Below are positions 8,334-16,738 of a stretch of DNA of 64,000 bases, piece by piece. The position numbers were made by a program, and so were the translations under genes. Positions within the stretch are counted from its first letter, which is position 1. Each line of letters begins with the position of its first letter. The notes beneath the pieces were generated by a model. The model was not told where the DNA came from, did no database searches, and worked only from the letters and a program-made list of their open reading frames with translations. Source of the DNA: CAVVFX01 sp963747535. GTDB lineage: Bacteria > Acidobacteriota > Terriglobia > Bryobacterales > Bryobacteraceae. The stretch is taken from NCBI GenBank assembly GCA_963747535.1, contig CAVVFX010000006.1, positions 248,001 to 312,000 on the forward strand, read 5' to 3'.

Positions 8334-8718
8334 CAAATAGTGCAGAGTTATTCGTTTTTCGTGACAGCAACGTTGCGGTGACGACTCCCTCACGGTCGCG
8401 GCTCTGAACTCGTTGCTGAGCCGCGCGCATAATCAAGCGGTTCTGTACTAGCGCGATCGTTGGCCGCATCTCTGCGTCTCCGTGTTAAAGCGCTTCGCCG
8501 TACTCGCCGATGAAAGCTGCTAAGCGCGATGCAGCGCGGGCCGCATTCGGATGGAACGCGGAGACACAGAGTACCGCGGAGATCGCAGAGGTATCTGATG
8601 GCTACTGCTTCTCGTCCTAAGTAGCCGCTCTTCAATCTACAGATTCGAAATGACTTCTTCGAAGATCGTCATGTTCAACAAAGAATCTCCGCATTAGGCG
8701 TGCAGATTGAAACAAATC
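8334..8718. other. Intergenic region with repeat debris
   Basis: 385 bp with no supported gene between convergent nth and the acyltransferase. It contains CTCTGCGTCTCCGTG and, further on, its near inverted counterpart CGGAGACACAGAG (about 8472-8487 and 8557-8570), a widely dispersed non-coding word. TCACGGTCGCGGCTCTG near 8391 has a relative, TATGGTCGCGGCTCCG, at about 29008. Confidence 0.45.
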
Positions 8719-9840
8719 TTATCGGCTTACGGCCCAGCGGCGGATCATGCGATTAGCGGGCTCTTCGACTAACTCGAAGGCGAGCGCCGAAATCGCGATG
8801 ACGCCGGCTATATAAAGCGCCGCGGCCGCTGCGGGTGACGCCGGTCGGGAATTCGTCCATAGATACCGCGAATACCACCACAGCAGCGGGACATGTAGAA
8901 TGTACATCGAGTAACTTGCCTGCCCGAGAACTTTCGGGATGCGTGAGGAGAGCAGACGCGCCGGCAAGCCCCCACCAATCGCGAGGCCGACGAGGATCGC
9001 GACATTGACCGGGCGCAAAGCGCTGTTGAGATCGAGCGAGGAGCCACGAAGGCACTGCGGGAACGCAACCATCAATGCACCCACCGAACCCGCGACGCCG
9101 TAGAGCCAAATCCCAATCCGCTTGAAGGTGAAGCGCTTATTATGGAGGACGTCGAACAAGTGGGAGGCGACGATGCCGACGAGGAAGTCGGCCGTATGAT
9201 AGAGCGGCTTCCACGACGAGGGCACGTGCAGTTGAACTAGCGCGACAGGCAACACGATCGAGAGCGCGCCCGCCAGCGCAATGCGCGGCCAGGTGGGTTT
9301 CGCGAAAAACATCAGCAACACGGGAAAGCAGAGATAGAAGAAAAATTCGCAGGATAGCGACCATGCGGGCGTGTTCCAGCCAACGCCCAGAGATCCGGTC
9401 CAGCCTTGCAATACCAGTCCGTAGTCGGCGAGCAGCGCGCCGCGGCGTGACGAGCCCGCGCCTCCCGCAAATAGCGAGCGGTATATGAACGGCGAGACGA
9501 TCACCAGGCTGATCAGGTAGCCGGGGTAAACTCGCGCGATCCTGGCTACGCCGTAGCGGAACAGGCTGCCGCGGTCCCATTCTTTTTCGCCATAGCTGCG
9601 CGCCAGCACGAAGCCTGAAAGAACGAAAAAGGTCCCGACTGCGAGGTAACCGCCGCGCACCAGCGAGGCGAGGCCGGCAGGCAGAGACTGTACCCAGGGT
9701 TCGAGCATCATGCCCTTGCCGGTAAGGTGGTGAACGATTACCCAGACTGCCAGGACAAACCGCAATCCGGTCAGGGCGGGAAGATGGGCTCTGGTGGGAC
9801 AGACATTAGTCTGTCGAGGCTCGCTCACCGGTTCTTCCAC
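8719..9840 (-). CDS. Acyltransferase family 3 membrane protein (OafA/YrhL type)
   Basis: The 373-residue protein has about ten hydrophobic segments and the family opening LPALTGLRFVLAVWVIVHHL, where the His near the end of the first helix is the conserved catalytic residue of acyltransferase-3 proteins. These inner-membrane enzymes O-acylate cell-surface glycans or lipids. No SGNH domain is fused to it. The start overlaps the 3' end of tex by 16 bp, so the two may be co-transcribed. The acceptor cannot be predicted. Confidence 0.88.
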   Translation of the reverse strand: MEEPVSEPRQTNVCPTRAHLPALTGLRFVLAVWVIVHHLTGKGMMLEPWVQSLPAGLASLVRGGYLAVGTFFVLSGFVLARSYGEKEWDRGSLFRYGVARIARVYPGYLISLVIVSPFIYRSLFAGGAGSSRRGALLADYGLVLQGWTGSLGVGWNTPAWSLSCEFFFYLCFPVLLMFFAKPTWPRIALAGALSIVLPVALVQLHVPSSWKPLYHTADFLVGIVASHLFDVLHNKRFTFKRIGIWLYGVAGSVGALMVAFPQCLRGSSLDLNSALRPVNVAILVGLAIGGGLPARLLSSRIPKVLGQASYSMYILHVPLLWWYSRYLWTNSRPASPAAAAALYIAGVIAISALAFELVEEPANRMIRRWAVSR

Positions 9841-12140
9841 CGGTTGGCGAGCGCCGAAATCTTCTCATCGAGACTCGGCTGCGCGGGTGGAGGCTGAGGC
9901 TTGGCTGGAGGCTTCGTTTGGGGTTTGAACTGCGCCGGTGGCGCCTTCTGCTGCGGATGTCCTGGCGGCCGGGGCGCCGGCCCACCCTGCGTCTTCATCG
10001 ACAGCGCGATGCGCTTGGCTTTGGCGTCGGCACTCAGCACGTGCACTTTCACGATCTGTCCGACTTTGACCGCTTCGTTGAGGTCCTTCACGTAGCGGTC
10101 CGAAAGTTCGCTGATATGGACCAACCCGTCCTGGTGCACGCCGATATCGACGAACGCGCCGAACTTGGTGACGTTGGTTACGACGCCTTCCAGGGTCATG
10201 CCCGGGAGCAGGTCGGAGATCTCCTTCACTTCATCGCGGAATTGCGGCGCGACGAACTTCTCGCGCGGATCGCGTCCCGGCTTCTTCAACTCCTCCAGAA
10301 TGTCGCCGAGCGTGTAGACGCCGACCGAGAGCCCGTCCTTGTTCACTTTTTCGACTAACGCGGGTTTGCTGATCAGCTCATCGACGGTAATACCGAGGGA
10401 TTCGGCGATGTGCTCGACTACCGGATAAGACTCCGGATGCACCGCGGTGCCGTCCAGCGGGTTCTCGCCGCCGCGAATGCGCAGGAAGCCGGCCGCCTGT
10501 TCGAAAGTCTTGGGCCCGATGCCCGGCACCGCCGTCAGTTGCACACGCGAGCGGAATTTCCCGTGTTCATTGCGGAATTCGACAATCTTCAACGCGGTCC
10601 GTTCGTTGACGCCGGCGACATACCGCAGCAAGGCCCAGGAGGCCGTGTTCAGATCCACGCCCACGCGATTAACACAACTCTCGATGACCGTCTCGAGCGA
10701 TTTGTGAAGCTGCGATTGATCGACGTCATGCTGGTACTGCCCCACGCCGATCGACTTGGGATCGATCTTGACGAGTTCGGCAAGGGGGTCCTGCAACCGG
10801 CGGGCGATGGAAATTGCGCCACGGACCGTGAGATCGAGATCCGGAAACTCCTGCCGCGCGATATCCGAGGCCGAATAAATCGATGCGCCGGATTCATTCA
10901 CGGTCACGCTGAAGACCGTATCGAGTTTTTCGGCTTTGAGGAACTGCCGCACCAGGGCATCGGTTTCCCGCGATGCCGTCCCGTTGCCGATCGCGATGGC
11001 GCGTACATGATGTCGGGCGATGAGTTCCTTCAGCGTACGCTGCGAGCCGGCGACGTCATTCCTCGGTTCGTGCGGATACATGACGGTATGCTCCAGGAAC
11101 TTGCCGGTGTCGTCAACCACAGCGATCTTACAACCGGTGCGGATGCCGGGATCGATGGCGAGAACTCCGAGAGGTCCGGCGGGCGGAGAGAGCAGCAGGT
11201 TCTCCAGGTTCTCGCGAAAAACCTTGATGGCCTCCACGTCGGCGCGTTTCTTCAGCTCCAGCCGGATATCGGACTGGATGGAGAGGCCCAGCAGGCGTTT
11301 GTAGCAGTCCTCGACCGCGAGTTCCAGGTGAGGTGTCCAATCGCCGGGCGATTTGAGCACCTGCGATTTCAGGTACGAGAGGGGCCGCGCCGGGTCCAAC
11401 TCGATTTGGAAATAGAGGACGTTTTCGTTCTCGCCGCGGCGGATCGCGAGCATACGATGCGACGGGATTTTCGCCGCCGGTTCGCGATACTCGTAATACA
11501 TTTTGAACTTGTCCTGTTCGTCCTTGGCGTCCTCGACCTTATGGCTGACGACCACACCTTCGTCCAGCATCATCTGGCGCAGCACCTTGCGGAAGTCGGC
11601 ATTCTCCGCGATCATCTCGGCGACGATGTGGCGCGCCCCTTCGAGCGCTTCGTCGACACTCGCGACGCCCTTTTCGGCAGCGATGAACGTGGCCGCGAAT
11701 TCCGGCAAGCGGGTGTCCGCAGGTTCCTGCCGCCAGAGATAGAGCGCGAGGGGCTCCAGTCCTTTCTCGCGTGCGATGGTGGCCTTGGTCCGGCGTTTCG
11801 GTTTGTAGGGAAGATAGAGGTCTTCGAGTTCGTTCTTGTCGAGCGCCTTTTCGATTCTGGCGCGTAACTCCGGCGTGAGCTTGCCCTGTTCCTCGATGGT
11901 GCGAAGAATGGTCTCGCGGCGGTCTTCGAGTTCACGGAAGTAGGCCAGTTTCTCCTCTGCGCCGCGGATTTGCACCTCGTCGAGATTGCCGGTGGCTTCT
12001 TTGCGATAGCGTGCGATGAAGGGCACTGTTCCGCCTTCATCAAGGAGTTCGATGGTGGCAACCAGCGCCTTGAGGGTGATGCCCAGAGTCTGGGCGATAT
12101 GGACAAGGATGTCCGGCGATAGTTGCTTGGGTTCAGCCAT
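9825..12140 (-). CDS. tex: Tex/YhgF RNA-binding transcription accessory protein
   Basis: The 771-residue product matches Tex along its length. It has an N-terminal helical region with VPFIARYRKEATGNLDE, a YqgF-like RNase H fold (LAIDPGIRTGCKIAVVD), helix-hairpin-helix motifs (NTASWALLRYVAGV, LTAVPGIGPKTFEQAAG) and an S1 domain (about 645-720, GMTLEGVVTNVTKFGAFVDI). The C-terminal about 45 residues are a Pro/Lys-rich tail unlike the core and probably disordered. Tex binds nucleic acid and affects transcription and stress tolerance. The start MAEPKQLSPDILVHIA suits the family. The upstream gap contains a family A hairpin. Confidence 0.95.
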   Translation of the reverse strand: MAEPKQLSPDILVHIAQTLGITLKALVATIELLDEGGTVPFIARYRKEATGNLDEVQIRGAEEKLAYFRELEDRRETILRTIEEQGKLTPELRARIEKALDKNELEDLYLPYKPKRRTKATIAREKGLEPLALYLWRQEPADTRLPEFAATFIAAEKGVASVDEALEGARHIVAEMIAENADFRKVLRQMMLDEGVVVSHKVEDAKDEQDKFKMYYEYREPAAKIPSHRMLAIRRGENENVLYFQIELDPARPLSYLKSQVLKSPGDWTPHLELAVEDCYKRLLGLSIQSDIRLELKKRADVEAIKVFRENLENLLLSPPAGPLGVLAIDPGIRTGCKIAVVDDTGKFLEHTVMYPHEPRNDVAGSQRTLKELIARHHVRAIAIGNGTASRETDALVRQFLKAEKLDTVFSVTVNESGASIYSASDIARQEFPDLDLTVRGAISIARRLQDPLAELVKIDPKSIGVGQYQHDVDQSQLHKSLETVIESCVNRVGVDLNTASWALLRYVAGVNERTALKIVEFRNEHGKFRSRVQLTAVPGIGPKTFEQAAGFLRIRGGENPLDGTAVHPESYPVVEHIAESLGITVDELISKPALVEKVNKDGLSVGVYTLGDILEELKKPGRDPREKFVAPQFRDEVKEISDLLPGMTLEGVVTNVTKFGAFVDIGVHQDGLVHISELSDRYVKDLNEAVKVGQIVKVHVLSADAKAKRIALSMKTQGGPAPRPPGHPQQKAPPAQFKPQTKPPAKPQPPPAQPSLDEKISALANRWKNR

Positions 12141-12195
12141 TGAACTGGAGGAAATACCAGTTTATCAGGAGGGCCGTGGCGCGCTTGTAGAACGG

Positions 12196-12247
12196 AAGGC
12201 TGCTGCGCAGCCGGACAGACCACACACAGCGATGGTCTGTCCTACGG
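12196..12247. repeat. Hairpin repeat family A, copy A2
   Basis: GGCTGCTGCGCAGCC is followed by a perfect hairpin GGACAGACCA/TGGTCTGTCC around a 10-nt loop, then TACGG. The final CTACGG overlaps the stop codon and the last Pro codon of the Uma2 gene, so the repeat end has become coding sequence. Confidence 0.82.
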
Positions 12248-12751
12248 TTCTATGATGACGTCTGCTAAAGGGATGGAGATGCCGTCCGGAGTCAGCGAGC
12301 CGGACGGTGAGACTTCGAGCGGACGCTCGCCACCCGGGTATACCCATGCGCGCCTGGCATCGGGATCGACGATCCACGCGGTCTCAACACCCCAGGCGTG
12401 ATACTCCTCGCATTTGGCTAATACCTCGCTCATCCTATCCGCAGGCGACAGTATCTCGATGCACAAGTGAACAGGCTCGGTTGGATAGGGATCCTGAATC
12501 CGGTCGCGCCGCTGAACGATCAGATCCGGCACCAGGTACTTGCCGGTGCGGATTTGGCAAGTGATTTCCGATCCGGCCACAAACTGAGGAAAGCTCTGAT
12601 TGATCAATTGAGCCAGGCGTACCTGAACGCGGCCGTGCTTCCAAGCCGGCATCGTTTTCCGGCGCAAGACGCCATCGATATAGTCGCAAGCGGGCTTGTA
12701 ATCCGTGTTGAGATACTCTTCGACGGAAACCAACGTCGGGTGAGCGGCCAT
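12242..12751 (-). CDS. Uma2-family (PD-(D/E)XK-like) nuclease, standalone
   Basis: This 169-residue protein has the Uma2/DUF820 pattern: SVEEYLNTDYKPACDYIDGV, then KYLVPDLIVQRRDRI with the conserved Asp, then CIEILSPADRMSEVLAKCEEY with Glu and the alternative catalytic Lys region, and GVETAWIVDPDARRAWVY. The family is abundant in cyanobacteria and acidobacteria and is predicted to be a restriction-fold endonuclease; the biological role is unsettled. The stop codon and last Pro codon lie in a family A repeat end. The gene starts 7 bp after the amidase stop and may be expressed with it. Confidence 0.85.
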   Translation of the reverse strand: MAAHPTLVSVEEYLNTDYKPACDYIDGVLRRKTMPAWKHGRVQVRLAQLINQSFPQFVAGSEITCQIRTGKYLVPDLIVQRRDRIQDPYPTEPVHLCIEILSPADRMSEVLAKCEEYHAWGVETAWIVDPDARRAWVYPGGERPLEVSPSGSLTPDGISIPLADVIIEP

Positions 12752-12758
12752 AGGAGCA

Positions 12759-14318
12759 TCATAGCGCCCTGGCTGCGAAATCGGGCTTGCGGCGGGCTTT
12801 GGTGGCCTGCTCCCATCCGTACGCCAACTTCAATAACACCGGCTCGCTCCACGCCGGGCCGAAGAACGAAAGCCCCATCGGCAACCCGCGATAGAAGCCT
12901 GCCGGAACACTGATATGCGGATAGCCTGCGACCGCGGCCGGCGTCGTGCAACCGCCGGTATCGTGATCGCCGTTAATGGTATCGGTCAACCATGCCGGAC
13001 CCGAAGTCAGCGTCACTATCGCATCCAGCCTGTATTTGGTGATGATCGCGTCGATCCCTTCCTTGCGCGACAGACGCACGCAATCCTCGCGAGCCTTGAA
13101 ATACTTGATGTCGGTCAGGGGACCCCTGGCTTCCGACTGAATGAACAACTCCTGCTCGAAGAACGGCATCTCACGCGAACGATTGCGCTCATTGAACGCA
13201 ATCAGCTCCTGCAGCGTTCGCGCGGGACTCCCCTCTGGAAGCCGCGCCAGATATTTGTTGAGGCCGTCTTTGAATTCGTAGAGCAGCACCTCGGTTTCGA
13301 TGGCGTCGATCTGTCCGTGAGTCGGCAGATCGGCCGGGTCGATCACTTCCGCCCCCGCTTTTTTTAACGTGTCTACGCAGGTTGAGAGAAAACCATTAAT
13401 GAGTGAGTTGTTCTCAAAGAACTTCCGGGCGATGCCAAGACGCGCGCCGCGCAACCCCGCGGGATCGAGAAAGCGTGTGTAATCAGCATCCGCTTTACGT
13501 TCCGGCACAGTGGTTGTGGGGTCCTGCGGATCGACACCTGCCATGGCGCTAAGGAGAATGGCGACGTCATGGACCGTGCGTGCCATGGGCCCGGCAGTGT
13601 CCTGGCTCGCGGAAATCGGGATGATCCCGTTGCGGCTCAGCAGGCCGACCGTCGGCTTGATTCCGACGATGCCGTTGATTGAGGAAGGGCTGGTGACGGA
13701 ACCGTCCGTCTCACTCCCGACGGCGGCCGCGCACAGGCATGCTGCCACCGCGGCGCCCGAGCCCGAGCTCGAGCCCGAGGGATTGCGGTCGAGCGCGTAC
13801 GGGTTGCGCGTCTGGCCGCCTCGCCCACTCCAGCCACTGACGGAGTGAGTCGAACGAAAATTGGCCCACTCGCTGAGATTGGTTTTGCCCAGAACGAGCG
13901 CGCCGGCCGCGCGCAGCCGTGCGGCGATGAAGGCGTCTTGCGGGGCGTGCCAGTTTTCGAGCGCCAGCGAACCCGCACTCGTGCTCATCCGGCCGGCGGT
14001 ATCGATGTTGTCCTTGAGTAGAATCGGAATCCCGTGCAGCGGACCGGCGGGAGGTCCGCTCTTGCGCTCCCGGTCGAGCCGCGCGGCATCGGCCAGCACA
14101 TCGGGATTCAGTTCGATGACGGCGCGCAACTCCGGCCCCTGTCGATCCAAATCAGCGATTCGCTGGAGATACAGGTCGGCGAGCCGATGCGAGGTCCACC
14201 GGCCGGACCGCAAGCCCGCCGCGAGCTCGGTGATGGAGATTTCGTCCAGTTCGAAAGACCGTGCGGTAAACTGCGCGGCCGCAGCGGCGCCGGTCGCGAG
14301 GAAAGATCTGCGGAGCAT
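12759..14318 (-). CDS. Tat-exported amidase-signature hydrolase
   Basis: The 519-residue protein carries the amidase signature: the catalytic Lys in ILLKDNIDTAG, the Ser-rich core NPSGSSSGSGAAVAACL and the nucleophile segment GSETDGSVTSPSS, forming the Ser-cisSer-Lys triad. The N-terminus MLRRSFLATGAAAAAQF is a twin-arginine signal, so a folded enzyme is probably exported. The closest named relatives are GatA-like, AtzF or peptide amidases, but no gatB/gatC are near, so tRNA amidotransferase is unlikely. Likely substrates are small amides or peptides in the periplasm. It precedes the Uma2 gene by 7 bp. Confidence 0.88.
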   Translation of the reverse strand: MLRRSFLATGAAAAAQFTARSFELDEISITELAAGLRSGRWTSHRLADLYLQRIADLDRQGPELRAVIELNPDVLADAARLDRERKSGPPAGPLHGIPILLKDNIDTAGRMSTSAGSLALENWHAPQDAFIAARLRAAGALVLGKTNLSEWANFRSTHSVSGWSGRGGQTRNPYALDRNPSGSSSGSGAAVAACLCAAAVGSETDGSVTSPSSINGIVGIKPTVGLLSRNGIIPISASQDTAGPMARTVHDVAILLSAMAGVDPQDPTTTVPERKADADYTRFLDPAGLRGARLGIARKFFENNSLINGFLSTCVDTLKKAGAEVIDPADLPTHGQIDAIETEVLLYEFKDGLNKYLARLPEGSPARTLQELIAFNERNRSREMPFFEQELFIQSEARGPLTDIKYFKAREDCVRLSRKEGIDAIITKYRLDAIVTLTSGPAWLTDTINGDHDTGGCTTPAAVAGYPHISVPAGFYRGLPMGLSFFGPAWSEPVLLKLAYGWEQATKARRKPDFAARAL

Positions 14319-14431
14319 TTCTATCGATTATCACGCGGCTGCGCGTCGGCCAGGCAGGCCACGAATAGCGAGGGTCCGTCGTCGGGGGAAAGGCTGACAC
14401 CGGCGAGTCGCCGGCTATCGCCGGCCAGGGC

Positions 14432-14510
14432 TGCTCCGCAGCCGGCAGACGACAAAAAACGATCGTCTGCCCCACGGCTATCGGCAGCCGGCAGACGACA
14501 AAAACGAAAA
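14432..14510. repeat. Hairpin repeat family A, copy A3 (one and a half units)
   Basis: A perfect stem GGCAGACGA/TCGTCTGCC flanks the loop CAAAAAACGA. The inner stem base differs from other copies on both sides (G and C in place of C and G), a compensated change. A second, truncated unit (GCAGCCGGCAGACGACAAAA) follows. It lies directly 3' of ribBA. Confidence 0.8.
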
Positions 14511-14514
14511 GGGG

Positions 14515-15612
14515 TTAGCTGATCGCCACCTGGTCGACGATCTCGATCCCAAACCCCTCCAGCGCGACCACTTTGCGCGGATGATTCGTGAGCAGGCGAA
14601 TGGTATTCAACCCGAGGTCCGACAGAATCTGCGCGCCGATCCCGGTTTCGTATTGCGCGGGCGTGCGGTTCGACTGCCCGCCCAGGTGCGTCGCGATACG
14701 CCCGTCCGTGATGCGCATGCCCGGGCCGGTCTGGTGCAGAAACACCAGCACTCCCTCGCCCTCTTCTGCGATTCGTTTCAACGAGCCGCGCAACGTCCGC
14801 TGGCACTCGCACTGCGTGGAGCCAAAAACGTCCCCATAAACGCAACGCGTATGCATGCGGACCAGTACGTCCCGCTTACCCGAGACCTCGCCGCGCACCA
14901 GCGCCATGTGGTTTTCGGAATCGACATCCGTGGCGTAGAGAACCGTCTTGAACTCGCCGAACTCCGTCTGGAGGCAACCCTCCGCGCGGCGATGCACGAA
15001 ATGCTCGTGCCGCAGGCGATAGCGGATCAGGTCCGCGACCGATATCATGAGCAGCCCGTGATGCGCGCAGAACTCCTCAAGCTCCGGACGCCGCGCCATG
15101 GTGCCGTCTTCGTTCATGATTTCGCAGATGACGCCGCTGGGATTCAGCCTGGCGAGCCGCGCAAGGTCCACCGACGCCTCGGTCTGACCGGCGCGAACGA
15201 GCACGCCGCCTTCCCGCGCACGCAACGGGAAAACGTGACCCGGACGCGCGAGGTCGGCCGGACGCGTATCGGGATGAATGGCGGCAAGAATCGTGCGGGT
15301 GCGGTCATTGGCGGAAATCCCGGTCGTCGTGCCCTCGCGTGCGTCGATCGACTCGCAGAAGGCGGTCCCGAAATTAGAAGTATTGTGCGGCGACATCAAG
15401 GGCAACCGCAAGTGATCGCAGCGCTCGCCCGTCAGCGCCAGGCAGATCAGGCCACGCCCGTGCCGGGCCATGAAATTGATGATTTCCGGAGTGACTTTTT
15501 CCGCAGCAACGGTCAGGTCGCCTTCATTTTCGCGGTCCTCGTCGTCAACCACGACCAGCATCCGGCCGGCACGGATTTCCTCGACCGCTTCCGGAATGGC
15601 GACAAATGGCAT
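14515..15612 (-). CDS. ribBA: RibBA-like bifunctional riboflavin protein with altered active sites
   Basis: From ATG 15612 (MPFVAIPEAVEEIRAGRMLV) the 365-residue protein has an N-terminal DHBP synthase domain (1-205) and a C-terminal GTP cyclohydrolase II domain (about 206-365). DHBPS: DDEDRENEGDL is intact, but the metal/catalytic His of GHTEA is Gln (RAGQTEASVDL). GCHII: zinc Cys are present (C-x10-C-x-C, CVYGDVFGSTQCEC), but the QEGRGIGL, DTVEAN and D-x-R blocks are replaced by HQTGPGM and shortened sequence. Riboflavin synthesis is the expected role, but one or both activities may be altered. A longer frame to 15699 would translate repeat-like DNA and is rejected. Confidence 0.85.
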   Translation of the reverse strand: MPFVAIPEAVEEIRAGRMLVVVDDEDRENEGDLTVAAEKVTPEIINFMARHGRGLICLALTGERCDHLRLPLMSPHNTSNFGTAFCESIDAREGTTTGISANDRTRTILAAIHPDTRPADLARPGHVFPLRAREGGVLVRAGQTEASVDLARLARLNPSGVICEIMNEDGTMARRPELEEFCAHHGLLMISVADLIRYRLRHEHFVHRRAEGCLQTEFGEFKTVLYATDVDSENHMALVRGEVSGKRDVLVRMHTRCVYGDVFGSTQCECQRTLRGSLKRIAEEGEGVLVFLHQTGPGMRITDGRIATHLGGQSNRTPAQYETGIGAQILSDLGLNTIRLLTNHPRKVVALEGFGIEIVDQVAIS

Positions 15613-15665
15613 AATTCTAAGCTTAGAACGTCTCGTGAAGCGGGCTGATGCGCAGCGACCCAGCG

Positions 15666-15700
15666 GGGACCCCGACCACAATAAACCGCGGTCGGCCATA
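15666..15700. repeat. Diverged family A hairpin (copy A13)
   Basis: CCGACC/GGTCGG pairs around a 12-nt loop ACAATAAACCGC, with a CCATAC tail resembling the TACGG end of other copies. It is the only family A-like hairpin in a divergent (promoter-containing) gap, between ribBA and the second transglutaminase-like gene, and the weakest match. Confidence 0.5.
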
Positions 15701-15784
15701 CCTGACGGGTTTGAAACAGGCTATCATGAACTAACTGACAAGTCCACGCACAACGGTCAGGCCGTAACCTTCCACGTTGAGAGT

Positions 15785-15867
15785 TCTCTCCAGAAACTGC
15801 GGCCAAATTTCGCTCACGGCGACAAAGGCGCAAGTTTTCACACACATTGGACCGCGGTTAGCGGCTG
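15785..15867. repeat. 85-bp dispersed repeat family E, copy 1
   Basis: The unit runs from CTCTCCAGAAACTGCGGCC through AAAGGCGCAAGTTTTC to GGACCGCGGTTAGCGGCT. A second copy at 35535-35628 differs mainly by a short insertion (GCGTGCCCCGCGG). It lies immediately upstream of the next gene, whose AAGGA ribosome site follows at 15873. Confidence 0.75.
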
Positions 15868-15886
15868 ACTGGCGGAAGGAAATTAC

Positions 15887-16714
15887 GTGAATATTCGGCT
15901 CGGCTACGAACTTATCTATAACCTGCCCCAACCGACGCCCATGATCCTGGCGTTGAACATCCATTATTCGCGCGCTTCGGACATCATCATTCCCGATTAC
16001 CTGACCACCGATCCGCCGGTCACGATCGGAGGCTATCGCGATGGCTTCGGCAACTGGTGCACGCGGCTGGTGGCGCCCGGCGGGCGCATCCGCATCAAAA
16101 CCGACGCGCTGATCCGCGATACCGGCCTGCCGGATGGGATCTTTCCCGATGCCTGGCAGCACGCGGTCCAGGATCTGCCGGAAGAAACTTTGGTCTTCCT
16201 GCTGGGCAGCCGTTATTGCGAAACGGATTTGTTGTCCCAGGCGGCTTGGGACCTGTTCGCGCAGACGCCGCCGGGTTGGCCGCGGGTGCAGGCGATCTGC
16301 GATTACGTGCACAACCGGATTGCGTTCGACTATCAGCAAGCTCGACCCACCCGGACGGCCTGGGAGGCTTTTAATGAGTGCCGAGGAGTCTGCCGCGACT
16401 ACGCGCACCTTGCCATTGCTTTCTGCCGCTGCCTGAACATTCCGGCGCGCTATTGCACCGGATACCTCGGCGATATGGGGACGCCGCCCCCGTACGGTGT
16501 CGGGGATTTTGCCGCGTGGTTTGAAGTTTATATCGGAGGCCGCTGGCATACGTTCGACGCACGCAACAACGTGCCCCGGATCGGACGAGTTCTGCTGGCG
16601 CGAGGGCGCGATGCCGCGGACGTAGCGATCGCGACCACCTTCGGACCCAATACGCTTGAGAGCTTTAAGGTATGGACCGACGAAGAACCGCTACACGCAG
16701 GTGCTGTACTATAA
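15887..16714 (+). CDS. Transglutaminase-like protein (copy 2)
   Basis: The start is a GTG at 15887 preceded by GGAAGGA at 15873-15879 with good spacing. The 275-residue product is a paralogue of the protein at 2281-3144. The Cys motif is RGVCRDYAHLA, the Asp strand HTFDARNNVPRIG. The usual catalytic His before AWFEVY is Ala (GDFAAWFEVYIGG), so the classical Cys-His-Asp triad is incomplete. The tail (RGRDAADVAIATTFGPNTL) matches the paralogue. It is 24 bp upstream of a third transglutaminase-like gene of a different subfamily; the two form an operon. Function of this subfamily is unknown. Confidence 0.83.
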   Translation: MNIRLGYELIYNLPQPTPMILALNIHYSRASDIIIPDYLTTDPPVTIGGYRDGFGNWCTRLVAPGGRIRIKTDALIRDTGLPDGIFPDAWQHAVQDLPEETLVFLLGSRYCETDLLSQAAWDLFAQTPPGWPRVQAICDYVHNRIAFDYQQARPTRTAWEAFNECRGVCRDYAHLAIAFCRCLNIPARYCTGYLGDMGTPPPYGVGDFAAWFEVYIGGRWHTFDARNNVPRIGRVLLARGRDAADVAIATTFGPNTLESFKVWTDEEPLHAGAVL

Positions 16715-16738
16715 AATACAAAGAGTGGATCCGACCTA

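Noticed and set aside
10410..11867. Long open frame (485 codons) on the strand opposite tex
   Set aside because: It is the antisense of a well-recognised gene, with no homology or start signals; caused by high GC.
15613..15699. Upstream extension of ribBA (29 residues)
   Set aside because: The added residues come from a repeat-like region and the family start is at MPFVAIPEAV.
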